A stretch of 64,000 nt of DNA from Aurelia coerulea (lineage: Eukaryota; Cnidaria; Scyphozoa; Semaeostomeae; Ulmaridae). A model generated the notes under the pieces. The model saw only the letters and a program-made list of their open reading frames with translations. It was not told where the DNA came from and ran no database searches. Below, in pieces: positions 1 through 13,400 of the stretch. Both the position numbers and the translations under genes were made by a program. Positions within the stretch are counted from its first letter, which is position 1. Every line of letters begins with the position of its first letter. The stretch lies in assembly GCA_039566865.1 (NCBI GenBank), contig CM076961.1, positions 193,501-257,500 on the forward strand, in the 5' to 3' direction.

Positions 1-807
1 ATGTGTGTTCCATGTTTCCTTGCATCGTAAAAGATCCAGAAGACCTTCATAAGACGCTTTGAGCTTTCTTCCACGTAAAACTGACAGGAACGCAGACTTT
101 TTTCATTGTTGTCATTGGTAAATGATTTCATTTAAAGAAGCATTTTGCAAAAGACGTGACCGAAAAGCATACTTAGCGAAAAGCGAATGCGCCTAATAAA
201 AACATGATATCATAATCCATGAAACAACAAACAGGTTTCGTTTGCTGAAAAGCTGAGATTTATTTGCATAGTTCTATTTGGTTTTACTGAACTATCAAAA
301 GATGTTCCTTAAGAGCGAACAAAAGAACGGACAAAAGAACATTTGGCATTAGCAAATTGTAAGGTCAATATCAAGAGAGCAGGTGAACGCCAAGTCTACG
401 ATTGCTATAGATGTGCATACGAAATGCTAAATCAGAACATAGTCAAATTTAACTGAATTGTCTGTAACAGGTACATTTGAAACTGAAGTAAAAATGACCG
501 TCAGAAAATTAAAGAAAAGACGAAACCAAAAGCGCAGATCAAATTTTTTCGCACCGAACAATTCCAACAACTTAATAAATGATAGAAGTACGATAATCAA
601 TAACAATTTGCGCCGCGCTGTGCTCCATTCTGAATCTATTTCAAAGATTAAAGATGAAACAACAGTTTATTCGCTGTGATTTAACGAAAAATAGATCATG
701 AGTGTCTCCCCCGTATTGTTAGCTGTTAGCTATTCTTGCGTTGAAAGAGGGATGAAATTTGATCGGTACTTATAGATGCAAAATTTGACAAATAAAGTAA
801 AACATAC
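1..807. other. Presumed intron of the WD40 gene, no feature recognised
   Basis: AT-rich sequence downstream (minus sense) of the second WD40 exon. No continuation of the WD40 reading frame, RNA gene or repeat was recognised. A 73-codon open frame at 458-679 on the plus strand is rich in Arg, Lys and Asn and resembles nothing I know. Confidence 0.4.
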
Positions 808-1289
808 CAAAATCACGTTGCCTGCAGACACCAATAATTGCTCTCCATTTGGGCTGAATTCCACAGAATAAATCCTGAAAAAAGAAATGCAACGCACTGA
901 ATTTGGGGATTTGAGTTGGGACACGATGTTAAAGTACCTTGAACAATTCTTATCAACAACTAAGTTTGATTATAATTTCATTTTAAGACGCAACAATGAT
1001 CTATTCTAATCTATTTGACAGAAGCACAACGAGTAATAGAGTAAATCATAAAAGTTTGACAATATAGAAGGCAGCGACGGGTTTAGGAATGGTTTTGCTA
1101 CTTCCTGTTTTATTCAATTTCAAAAGTAATGATTCGATAATCCTATATTCACACCATAATCGATCATTACAACAATAATACCAATCAAATGATAATCGCA
1201 ACTAAAGTAAAACATACAAACCTTTGAGGTAAATTTGCAACATCATGAATTTTATCAATCCAAACCAAATTGACTCGACTAAATGCCAT
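808..1289 (-). CDS. IFT122: WD40-repeat protein, probably IFT122, first two coding exons (partial)
   Basis: Two minus-strand exons join in frame: 1289-1222 (start ATG, 22 codons plus 2 bases) and 874-808 (1 base plus 22 codons, phase 0 end). The donors read GTTTGT and GTATGT, and the second exon follows a pyrimidine tract ending in CAG. The product begins MAFSRVNLVWIDKIHD and continues IYSVEFSPNGEQLLVSAGN, a first WD40 blade. A W-x-D-K start followed directly by a blade of the form 'F-x-P-[DN]-G-x-Q-L-x-x-[AS]-A-G' is how IFT122, a core protein of the ciliary IFT-A complex, begins. The remaining exons should lie to the left of position 1; I could not find the third exon in 1-807. Another WD40 protein is possible because only 44 codons are visible. 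Confidence 0.55.
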
Positions 1290-3918
1290 TTCTCTTCACA
1301 TCTAATATTTTCATCACACCATTTGGCAAGGATGTCTTTTTGCAAACCTCCTGTTCTATTGTTCGCAGTTCACACATGCAATTTGACGCTACATAGAGCC
1401 ATGTTAAAAGATCACGGGGGGTTCACACTGAACACTGAACTTAAATTCTAGAAATTCCCTGCCTGAGGTGAAGCTGGCATTTTGACGAAACCACAAAACA
1501 AAAGGGTGGAGAAATGTGGTAAAATTTTCATTTTGGATACACAAATGCGAAAATGATGGAAACAAGATTGAAAAAATTGAAAAACTGTTCATCGAAATAC
1601 TTCCCATGACTTGGGCCATGAGCGATAGGACACCAAGTGTGTGGAAGTTTTATTGGTAGCGAGACACCTTAACCAATTGTTTTTGTGTGTTTTTACCTAA
1701 TGTTTACTTGGTAGTGAGCCACCTTATCGCTGTTTCGTCATTTTGAAATGTTCGGTCTCTCATGCTTGGGCCTGGCTAATTCCTGCTAAATAAAGACTGC
1801 ACAAGAAGAATCTAATTATTGGCTGTCATCACTTTGGAAAACTTTCCCATTGAACAGAGCACTGGCAATGCAAAATGCAAGCTGTATGTATGACTTTGCA
1901 GTCGTTCGGTGTAGAAAGAGTCTAGAAGAAAAAGATTTGAAATGAAGTTCTTTAATCAATCGAGAAAATCAAGAAAATTCGAATCAATGACAAATAGCAC
2001 TATAATTTATCATAAATATTTTGTAGATTAGTTGAAACATCATAAATTATGCTAGAACTGGATAAATATGTGGAATAAATTAATGTTTTAAAAATAGATA
2101 TTGCTATTGGTTAACTATGAATTTGGATAAATCAGAACATCGCAAAATGATAAAATATCTACAGAACTATTTTAAATACAAGGGAAAATTAGTACATTTA
2201 CCCCAGTGTCCCAAGTCAAAAATGGGCCCTTTTTCATTCTCCCTTGTGAACTAAACAATGTCATTCATGTTGCTAGCTCAAATAACATCTCGGAGAATAA
2301 CTGATCACAATTGCAAAAAGAAACTTTCGGTTGAGAACTGTAACTATAATTTGTTTTGTGCCCGAAGGCCTAAGCTATAATTGAATTGGATTGAATGAGA
2401 ACAATGGAACATTTTATCGTAAACTCAAACCGTAACAAAATGGGGCCTTTTTGGCTGTTTTCCCCACTAGTGGAAAATCCTTAAAAAATACCCTGTCGAA
2501 ACCGATATGATGCACTTTCAAACAAGTGACCCATTTGAAGAAGACAGAAAATTGCTGGACACAAGGCATTCTAATCTTGCGTCTCAAAGTACGATGGCAA
2601 AATGACGATATGAAATAAGTCACTAAAGTAGGTCATCTTATCAAGAGAAGTGGCAACTTATCATGAAACCAAAAACCGCATTGTTTATCAAGATAAAGCA
2701 ACAACTTTTCTTTCAGGAGAATAGGTAAAGATGTCTGTTTGTGAATCGAGATATGTACGATCTCCTGATCGTGACTTTTCCTAAAAGATATTTTATAAAT
2801 CGAGCAGAAAATGACATATTTCTATCATAACATAATCTTTTCCACTAACAGCTCTGAGTACCCACATAGATCATATCTGATATTTCATATTTCAATTAAT
2901 CAAGGAGGGTTAACCTTCAGTGTAGTGGCTGATGTTCAAGGAACCCTCTAGTCAACGTGTGACCCGGCGTGTCTGAATTTTGCCACAAAGAGAATACTTT
3001 GTCAAAAGTTGAAGGAAAAGAGATGGATGATAAGATTCAAATTGATAGAATTCCACAAGCAGAGGACCAAATTTCTAGCCTGCTTGCTATCTAACTATTT
3101 GAGTAAACAATGGAAAGAATTGTTTGAAAGTCAAACTGCATGATGTGAAGGTGAAGGTGAAGTTGCGGTTTTTAGCGCCAAGCGCTGGGATCGCAGAAGT
3201 AGAATAGGCCTAATCGAGTCTGCAACCTCTTGTCACGACGCTCAAGTGGTGGGACTCTACCTGGGATCGAACCCTGTCCACCTGACTGCTCTGGCTGCAA
3301 TGTCAGAGGATTACACCACGGCGCCACAACACCAAATGCATATATACCTTTATCACATGTTAAATAGGAAGTTTAAAGAGGCAATAAAAACAAAACCAGC
3401 AAAACAAATATTGCCTTTGCAGCAGAGCAGACTGCAAGTTGAATTGTTGCATTTGACACATTAAGGAGTGTTAGCTGGCCTATAAATGATAGTTTTAAGG
3501 GAATCACTAATTTTCACAATCAGCTATCAATACTTTTACATTCTAACTGAAAACCAGCTGACAATAAACTGTGGAAAGAATTTTATGGTAGCTACGCAAA
3601 ACAATAAGAATCTTGACTCACAGGAGATGTTTGTTCTCAAATGAATCAAGTAACAGGGGGGTGCAAATATTTTTCATGCCAAACCTTCCACCGTTTTCAG
3701 AAAATGCATTATCTTGATAAATGATATTTTTTCTACGTTATCTGACATGTAAGCGAAATTTTTATGATTTCAGGTAACTTTGTAACTTTTGAGGAACATA
3801 ATTATATTCTGACGGTCTTTCATTTGCTAACAACATGGAGACCTTCCATTCATTGTAGCTTTCCATCCAAGGTTTCAAATATCTGTATCATCTCGATATA
3901 TCAACTTTTACCGTTCAT
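1290..3918. other. Intergenic region between the WD40 gene and Artemis
   Basis: Should contain the WD40 gene promoter (just above 1289) and the Artemis 3' untranslated region (just below 3919). The only structured feature seen is the SINE at 3146-3333. No coding exon was recognised. Confidence 0.5.
3146..3333 (-). mobile_element. tRNA-derived SINE, copy 1
   Basis: Read on the minus strand the element opens GGTGTTGTGGCGCCGTGG and carries a perfect B box, GGTTCGATCCC, about 40 bases on; together these are the split RNA polymerase III promoter of a tRNA head. A shared body follows (AAGCGCTGGGATCGCAGAAG on the plus strand) and the element ends in a short GAAGGT repeat. Two further copies in the window (34562-34742, 45419-45608) align along their whole length. 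It is a non-coding retroposon that depends on LINE enzymes. Confidence 0.85.
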
Positions 3919-6900
3919 TCATGAGTTAAGAACATTTTCTCCTTTACTTAAACTAACAAATAAATTTGCTAAATTTCTATCTGATGGCTCTGAACATCCT
4001 GGTGAAATTGGAACATCAAAATCTTTGGGTCTCAATTCATTATTTTCCAATTCCAAGCAGTCTGAACTGTTATTAGAGTTATTTTCTGAATTGAGAATAT
4101 TTGCACTGGAATTGTTTGATTTTAATTCTTCATCTGAACACTTGTTAGAATATTCTAGCTTCAATTCAAAACTTTGTACATCACCTTCCTTCTCTGTTTT
4201 CTCTGCAACAACCTCGTTTTTCTCTTGCAAATATTCTTCTTTTCCATCAAATGACGTCATAACTTGCGCTTTTTCGGCCTCGTTTTGGTCTTGCCTCCTT
4301 TTCTGTTTACGTCGTGACGTCATCATTGGTGGTGATAACGTCTCGTCTTGGATTCCCAAATCATTGTAACATGTCTTCGCTGTAATTCAAAATTCACGTC
4401 TGTCATTCAAACAATCGTATATTCTTTATCATAAACATAGACTACTTTTCATGTCTAATAAACAGTTCTTCAGTAAATTGCATTCTTTCTTAACTCCAAC
4501 AATTTCTTTAATACAGCAATCTCTTTTAAATCAAATTCTTTCAAATACTTATCTCAAAGCGTGTCAACTTCTCATTGGTGGTTTTCTTCAAACTGACCTA
4601 TTTTCTTTTAAAACAATTGACCTTGTCGATTAACGTTGAAGACAAAATAAAACTGAATGAAATGTTCCTTTTTGAAGAAAGCTTTCTTGCGATATCGGTT
4701 CATGTTATCTCACATAAGCTGTATTGTATGACACTGACATCACGTGACATATTGAACAGATGAGCAAATGAATATACTTCTCTTATATTATTAATACGTT
4801 GGAAAAAGGAAGAGGGAGAGGCTTAATATACCGGGTGCGCCAAAATAAACTATGCACGTTTGGCAGGCCACAATAAATCGTACACTGGACCGATTTTGAA
4901 GATTTATGGCTTGATCTTTAGCAGAAAGCCTAAATTAGATTCTAGGATTTTTTGCAATTTTTTCCGTTTTCTGTTTTAGAGCTAGAAGCGAGTTTCTTAA
5001 AATGTTCGTTTTCGAAAACATTGTCGATATCATATCTAGTAAGATTCTGAATACTGGAAAAGCATCGAAAATGCATGCGGTAAAATTGATGTTGCATAAA
5101 CATACCTCGTTTTGGTGAAAGAGCAGCCTCTCTATGAAGACCAAGATGCCAGTTATTTGACAACAAAGCATTTTCAGTTTCCTTTAAAACGTCATTTAAT
5201 TGGCCTTCCTCTTGCTCTTGACTTGCACTTTTGGCATCTGATAATAAACCCTTCAATCTGAAATCAACAAATAGTCACACATTATTTTTGCATGTTTATC
5301 ATATTCTGAGTAAACACATCATTAGACAAGATGAAAGAGGTCTTACAGCATTTAACGTGGCCCTTCTTGGCCCTTTAAGCGTGCCAGCTAAATCCCTTGT
5401 ACCCAATCATGGGGCAAACCTATATGGCCTATATGAAGTTAGAGATTTTCGGTTTTCGCTCAACCAACAAACAACATTTTTACAGTCTTCATAAAGCTGA
5501 TTTTGCGCAAATTGGAACAAGAAAATAAGTCACGAACAAGATTCTTAATTCAGTGTAAATCAAAGGATTTATTATCAAAGAATCAGGACATTATCAAACA
5601 GTAAGATAGTAAGGCTTGTACGTTAGCGGATTGGTCGGTCGGTCGGTCGGTCGGTCGGTCGGTCGGTTTGGCAACCAGTCGGTTCAATGATGGGAAAATA
5701 ATTAAAGAGGCTCCGTCTCCGAGTTTTTGTCAAAATGGCGATCTTGCAGTTTTTTGAAAGGCAATATCATAAGTTATGAAACAGTGCATTTGTCGGGTGG
5801 CTGGTTTGCCGGTAGCCTGTGTTCCAGACCACTTGAGAAGGAAACTGGTCTGTGTAACCAAGCACTATTCCGTGTTCACAAATTTTCTTCGGAATCTGAA
5901 AAATTAATATATGCAACTAATAATTCGCATAATCACTATTTGTTTTGTTATCAAAAGGAAAAGCTTGTCTCATGTGAAGAACTCACATTACTATACAAAG
6001 AATAGAAAATTTCAATGTCTGCTAATCCTATTGACTTTTTACGATGAAAGAAGAGGAGATTTGAATGACTGCTAATCCTACTGAGTTTTTACGCCCCGTG
6101 CAAAGTGATAACGATGTTTGCCGGCCGGTTGGTAGGTCAATTTATCGGTTCGGTATTGGGCAAGCAATAAATCTCTTTGAGGCAAAATCAACTTACCGAT
6201 CATAAGCATGTATGACGTCATCAGTGTCCACAGGGGTAACACAGGGATAAACGTAGCACGGCTTCAAATACGAAACAACATCAACAATCTGTGTTAAGAG
6301 AAAAAAAGAATCCAGCATTATTTGGTAGCAAACAAATTTTAAACAGTTAATATCGATATTCACCAAGTAGACATCTTGGTTTATTATGCTGCAAATCACA
6401 GCTTACATAATTGCAAGAAAGATGCCCCAGATTTCCTTACTTTCAATTTTCATATTGCTGAATTTTATGCAACTAAAACACCTCATTCCTAAAATATAAG
6501 TGCAATGGTTTTGAAGAGATTTTACAGTCATTATTAAGGGATTGAAAGTAAAGAGAAAAACTAAACAGTCAAATATGGACCCAAACCTGCAGAAAACACA
6601 GGTCAGAGGGCTGCAGGTTCGAATCCCAACTTGACTGTATAATCAGTGGCAGCATGTATTCTGTAAATCAAAAGTTGTCATGGTTACCTCTTCGTATGAA
6701 GCATGCATTGAATGAACAATTCTGTACGTATCATTGCGTTTGTCGTAACTGCGAAGAAGATGACGCAACATTATAAAAACATTTACAGCAGCTTGATCAG
6801 ATAAGAACTTTTTATGTCTCTTAAAAGAAAGAAAAAATTTAAGTATCTTTAAAATCTATGCACAACAGTAAATTTATTTTTGGCAAATAGACCTTTTCGT

Positions 6901-9900
6901 TACTTAAAAAAGAATGCAAATCAAACGATATCTTTATGCATTTTGAAGATTTTTCTGAATGTGCACAATAGTGATAGTAATTCTACAACCACTCAATCGA
7001 ATCCCTCGTATAAAGACATTTCACAATATCGCTTGATCCTAGCTAAAAGGTCTATCAATCCTTATCAAAACGCTGAACGTACCGGATTAATCATAACAAA
7101 TGCTGCAACTTTTGAAGGACTGCAGAGAGATTGCTGTTTGAATTCTAATTATTTACGTCAAGAGACTGAAAGTGTATCATATGTATATATTTTTCAGTCC
7201 AAAACTTTCAGGACATAAGGATACTGAAAATAATAATGGTGAAACAAACAATTAAATGATTTACCTAATATTATCATGAGGAATAAATTTCTTTTTCGTA
7301 AACCATAAAGTTGAGGGTTTCAGTCTCATTACATGAAGAGGTTGTCCATTTATTTGCGAGATTCCACATGGTAAACAAGATTTCGAATGCTTAACCTAAA
7401 AATAAACAAAGCATAAAAATATCCCAAACATGTAATGAATATGCAGTAAACAAAGCACAACATAAGAGTAGCATGCTATCGTCCTGCCTGTCTCACAATT
7501 CGAACGTTTACATAACCCTTCGTTGCATACTCACTGTCCATTCAAATTTTTGCCGAAAAAAAAAAGAAATTAAGGAGGGCTTACACAAACCTTAAACATT
7601 AAAAAAAGCAGCAAAGGTACTTACAACTCGTTAAAAGTTCTTCTTTGAACAGAACATCAATTTCGGAATATATGGAAAGTAATAGTTGTGAAATTTACAA
7701 AATAACAAAGAAGGTCGAGATCGATAATCTGGTAAGGATGATTTCAAGCAAGGAAAGAACATTTAGAAGACATAGCAACACAAATTCAAACTAATTCAGA
7801 TTCAGAAAAAAAAACATTTTCTAAGACAATAAGATTCAAAATACATATAACGATACAATAATTCAATTGAAACTATTGGAGTGAGATACAAAGCTCTTTT
7901 TACTTTTTTACATGATCAATACTTTAAAATTTGCCCTGAATGTGTTGTCCGTTGACTTCATTCATTTTCTGTGTGTATAGTTTAACTTTCCTTTGCTTGA
8001 AAATACAAATATTGTAAATAGGGTTGTGGTGTGAGAGGCAACACGATAACCTAGGTTTTTTGCCTCTCACCCCAACAGTTTAAATTGAAATTGTAGTGTT
8101 TTGTTTAATGTATTTTAAATCTTATTTGTTATAGGAAAAAAAAATACTGTAAAAAATGGAATCGAAAAATGGAAGAATTATCAAAGAAAAGAAAGCAACT
8201 TACATTGAACCTACAGGAATGAATTCGAGTTGACTTCCCGTCAGTTGTGCAAAAATCTTTCATGCCAGAAACAGCTGAATATAAATTCATTTTATAATTA
8301 TCCACATGAATCTGTAAGGTCAAAATCGAAACTAAAATTAAGAAGAAAATTAAGAACTACCCAAAAAATTCTCCTGAAACGTCTCGATGTCTATTTCAGA
8401 TCCTGTTAGGTCTGCTTGATGAGTAAAAAAAGTAAACACGTTTGGTAGGCTGTGGAATAAAATGTAAGTGGCTGATATTCAAAACTAGTATGCTAATGAA
8501 ATTTAGCTGCTATAATGATATGATATTCTACCTGCTGACAACATCTTTACTACCAAGTCACAGGTTATGAGTGTTTTCGAAAATCACACCATGTCTAATC
8601 TCAATGAACATCTAGTGCAAGATAAAAAATTTGCACTTATGCCCAGATAATGTCGGTTTTTAAGTTCGAAACATACCTGGACACTATGAATGACTTCAAA
8701 GAAGACAATGCTTTTCAAAACTGAGATTGAGTGCGCCTAATCTCGAAATTGAAGCTGGAAGATTTGGAAAAAACGTGATACATAGATGTTATAGGCACTG
8801 GAATCAAACCATTGGTAATGAAGTTCATTTCGTCATGGTGTGCCCACAGTTCCAAGAGAAAAGAAAACTTCTTTGCCAATAACAAATTTACCTGGTGATA
8901 AGTCAAGAAGATAAGTACTGCCTTAACATGGTAGCAACCTATTTGTTGAAATGTTTCAAAATAAATCGGTCTTCCAAATCTGAATATCTTCTGTCCCACA
9001 TTTCAAATACCAGGTTTAGAGTTTCATCATTATTTCTTTAGTATATATGAAAATATGTCTTTTTGGTTCCGGTTTAATGTACGTCATGTAAAAGTTATTT
9101 CAGCTGAATTGTAAGTAGGTTAGAGGCCTTCTTGGCCTAGATGTCTTATTATATAAAACAAAATCAGTAACAGGTTAACTTAGGTCATAAGGGCTGGTAA
9201 GGGCTGAAAAGGGCTGGTAAGCGGAACAAGGATTCCACGTTCGATTCTGGTCTATGGTTTAATTGCCATTAAAACATAAATTTAATCAAACTCTTATTGT
9301 CAGAAATAGAATCTAAAACGTCCAAGGCACACAACATGGACGAGAATGGAACGTGGAATTCCCATACAAACCCGTTAGCAGCATGTTCCTCATTTCTGGG
9401 TCTAAATGACGACTGATTTCACCAAAGAAATTTTTTAAATATAAGTTAGTCTTTAACTTATGGATGAACAATTTAGTTTTGAATATCAGCCACCTACTTT
9501 ATATTCCACAACCCGCCAAACATGTGTTAACTATTGCTTGATTCACCTGGTGCAGTATAAGGTAATTAAAACGTTGGTTATGACTTGATAAATGCATTTC
9601 AAATTAAATTTGTACTGCCACAGAAGAATTAAATAAGGACAACGGACAATTTGAACTCTCTATGCTTAAACTGACAAGCAAGAACAGTTGCTGATTGCTA
9701 CAGAGTGGTAAAAATTCGTTAAATCAATGAAAATGTAATGATGACGCACATAATGCGCTCAAGTGACAGGATGTGAGGAAACAGGTAGATGGTTTTTTGG
9801 GCAACCCTGAACAGTTAAAATCAGCAAAACTCCATTTTCGTCACGTTAACATCACAACTGAGAAGTTTTAATCACGAGGGAGAAATAATTTTTTGCCGTT

Positions 9901-10425
9901 ATTATGTTAAGGTCACAAAAGAAAAAGAGAGCAGCTGCTATCAAAAGAAATTTCCACATGATTTTCTCATATTTTTCACCATGATTCAAGTTTTCGATTG
10001 ACACATCTTTTGCAAGGAAGGGCTGATAAAATAGATGGGATTGAATATTGGCGTAAAAGCGGTCACTGACCTAGAATGTAGTGCAAATCTAGCTAAAGCT
10101 TCCCACAATGTCAAGCACAAGATTAACATATATTTGTAAACAACATTTAAAGCAATTGGTTGAGCCAAAACATCTCTACCCTGCACCAATGAAGCAAAAT
10201 TATTTCTAGGATGCCATGAACTGGTAAGATAGCTTGCTTTGCAATCAAGGAATTATCTCTCTACCTTTGTCTTGAACCTGATGGCAATTTCTTTCAGAAG
10301 GTATTCATATCCATATTTTGCACTGCACTGAATAAAAACAACAAAATTGTCCGCTTTATCCAACCAACTGCAAAATAACAGAAAGGAAATTATCACAACT
10401 TTGGCCAGTTAAAAGAATTCAATGA

Positions 10426-10458
<33 letters not shown>

Positions 10459-13400
10459 CCTTTGTTCTCAAAGAATTCCTATGGCTGTCTTCTAACGGCA
10501 ACCATTGCATGAAATGATTTTTATTATAATTGATCAATTTACATTTTATGGAGATGGTTCTTTCAAATATCTATAATTTGATTTCTAAATCTAAAGAAAA
10601 TGCACGAACCTTTTTATCAACCCAATCATGGTCTGCAAAGTCTCTTCCTAAAAATTAAAACTGTTTTGTTTAAAATGTGTATTTTTCATTGTAGAATAGG
10701 AGTATTTTCAAAAAAAGAACTTTTTTGAAGCGAATATAAGACACCTAACTCAAAACTGATCAGTAAAAAGAACGTTGTAGTAAAAGTCAAAGTTAAAGAA
10801 TGAAACACAGAAAGTTATACATACTCGTTGTGGAAGTGTTTGCATGGATGGGGTGCAAAATGTTGTATCGATGTATAACGCTTTAATTTCTTTCACTCTA
10901 AAATCAAAGAAGTTGAAATAAATGCCACACGAGAAAAGCAATATGGCAGTGTTTGCATATTTACTCATGGATTATTTTGAACAGATTGCAGATCATGTCT
11001 CAAATTCAGGTTTATCCCATTATCAATAACTCGATACAAATGCACTCAAAAAATTCCTCCAAACACAAGAATTTTCATGAAACTTTTCTACCAAAATTAA
11101 AATTGATCTTGAAGCAACAGGGCAAAATCATCAATATCATAAGTCAATGAAAGATTTTCAAACCTTTTATATGACTTGAGACATGCAACTCTTTGAATGT
11201 CACCTTTTCTTATCCGATAATCACCTGAAATAAATTTTGATTAGAGTTTATTGATTGATCTTCAACTAAACCCCTTGCCAGTTATCTACAGTATTCCTTA
11301 CAATAGTCAAAAAATGTTCTCTTTTCATTCAACTTAAACTGATTCCAACAATTGTTCAATTGAAATTTGTGGAGCAAAATTGAAAATATCTATTCACCAA
11401 ATTTCTAACAGGTTTTCTCTCCTAAGACCGTTAGGGTAATTTGATATTTCAGTCAGCTGTAAATGAATATAAACTGATGCAAACAGCATGTTGTCTGAAA
11501 CACTTCAAATCAAATCTGCCTCATGCTTTGGCATTAAAAAGGACCTAAAACACAAAATTCTATGGACAGATTATTCAGGTATATTTTGGTACGGATCTCG
11601 TAACTCAACATGTGTAGAGTTCAACAACTGCAACAACATAATTGAAAATACAGCAGCTACAACTTTGATGGTGTTGTTCAAGATATGGTGGATTGGTCGA
11701 TGATCAGATGAAATGATCTTAAAATGGCATTAAAATTGAAATTGAAATTATTTTATTGCGTCAAACTAAAACCGACAGAAGTCATCACACCAAAAGAACT
11801 AAAAAGACATTTTTCGTACCAATTGAAGGAAGGGACACCTGGGGAGGCCATTGTTTTAGTAAAATGCATACCGTAATTGCGGAAAATCTACTTGAGAATA
11901 TACCCTTTCCCCGGGGGGCAGGATACACCAGAGTGAATGTGGTTCGACCTGCATCTGGACTTTGAAAAAAGGGTCCATTTGAATGACAGAATATTCAAGA
12001 ATTCCGAACGCATTTGCATGAATATCAGGAATTTTCTGACAAATGTGTATGAATTTCTCAAGCAAAATACAAAGAAAGTTTTCAGTTATTTCGTGTGGAT
12101 TGTCATTATGGTACACATTGATCAGAAAATTCTCAAATAACTATCCATCTACCAGAATTATGGTTAAAAATAAACCCATGTGTTGGGAATGTCAGATAAA
12201 AAAAAGGAATAGTTCTTTTTAGGTCTCCTTCTTCAACCGTATTGAATGAACGATAATGGTAAAACTCAACATGGCACTTATAGAGCGTAATGTAACAGTC
12301 TAAAATAAGTTTCACTTGCTTCATTTAGTACGAAACATGTCTTTTTAGGTCTTTTTCTTGCAGTGTGTTGAATGAACGATAATGGTAAAAACTCAACATG
12401 GCACTTATAGAACGTAATGTAAAAGTCTAAAATAAGTTTCTCTTGCTTCATTTAGTACCAAACATGTCTTTTTAGGTCTTTTTCTTGCAGTGTGTTGAAT
12501 GAACGATAATGGTAAAACTCAACATGGCACTTATAGAACGTAATGTAAAAGTCTAAAATAAGTTTCTCTTGCTTCATTTAGTACCAAACATGTCTTTTTA
12601 GGTCTTTTTCTTGCAGTGTGTTGAATGAACGATAATGGTAAAACTCAACATGGCACATATAGAGCGTAATGTAACAGTCTAAAATAAGTTTCTCTTGCTT
12701 CATTTAGTACCAAACATGTCTTTTTAGGTCTTTTTCTTGCAGTGTGTTGAATGAACGATAATGGTAAAACTCAACATGGCACTTATAGAACGTAATGTAA
12801 CAGTCTAAAATAAGTTTCTCTTGCTTCATTTAGTTGGAAACATGTCTTTTTAGGTCTTTTTCTTGCAGTGTGTTGAGTGAACGATAATGGTAAAACTCAA
12901 CATGGCACATATAGAACGTAATGTAACAGTCTAAAATAAGTTTCACTTGCTTCATTTAGTACGAAACATGTCTTTTTAGGTCTTTTTCTTGCAGTGTGTT
13001 GAATGAACGATAATGGTAAAACTCAACATGGCACTTATAGAACGTAATGTCACAGTCTAAAATAAGTTTCTCTTGCTTCATTTAGTACGAAACATGTCTT
13101 TTAGGTCTTTTTCTTGCAGTGTGTTGAATGAACGATAATGGTAAAACTCAACATGGCACTTATAGAACGTAATGTAACAGTCTAAAATAAGTTCCTCTTG
13201 CTCCATTTAGTACGAAACATGACTTTTTAGGTCTTTTTCTTGCAGTGTGTTGAGCGAACGATAATGGTAAAACTCAACATGCCACTTATAGAACGTAATG
13301 TAACAGTCTAAAATAAGTTTCTCTTGCTCCATTTAGTAGGAAACATGTCTTTTAGGTCTTTTTCTTGCAGTGTGTTGAATGAACGATAATGGTAAAACTC

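Noticed and set aside
1..104. Possible minus-strand exon (LRGRKLKASYEGLLDLLRCK) after a CAG acceptor
   Set aside because: It does not match the next part of IFT122 and its phase (2) does not fit the phase 0 end of the preceding exon. No donor is visible inside the window.
3764..4369. 201-codon plus-strand open frame
   Set aside because: It lies antisense over the last Artemis exon (4379-3919), whose minus-strand frame joins in phase to the upstream exons. The plus frame has no recognisable domain.
6566..6639. tRNA-like stretch with GGTTCGAATCCC and complementary ends ACAGTCAA/TTGACTGT about 73 bases apart
   Set aside because: The T stem does not pair, the anticodon-like loop has nine bases and no A box or D arm is visible. 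At best a tRNA or SINE relic, not a gene.
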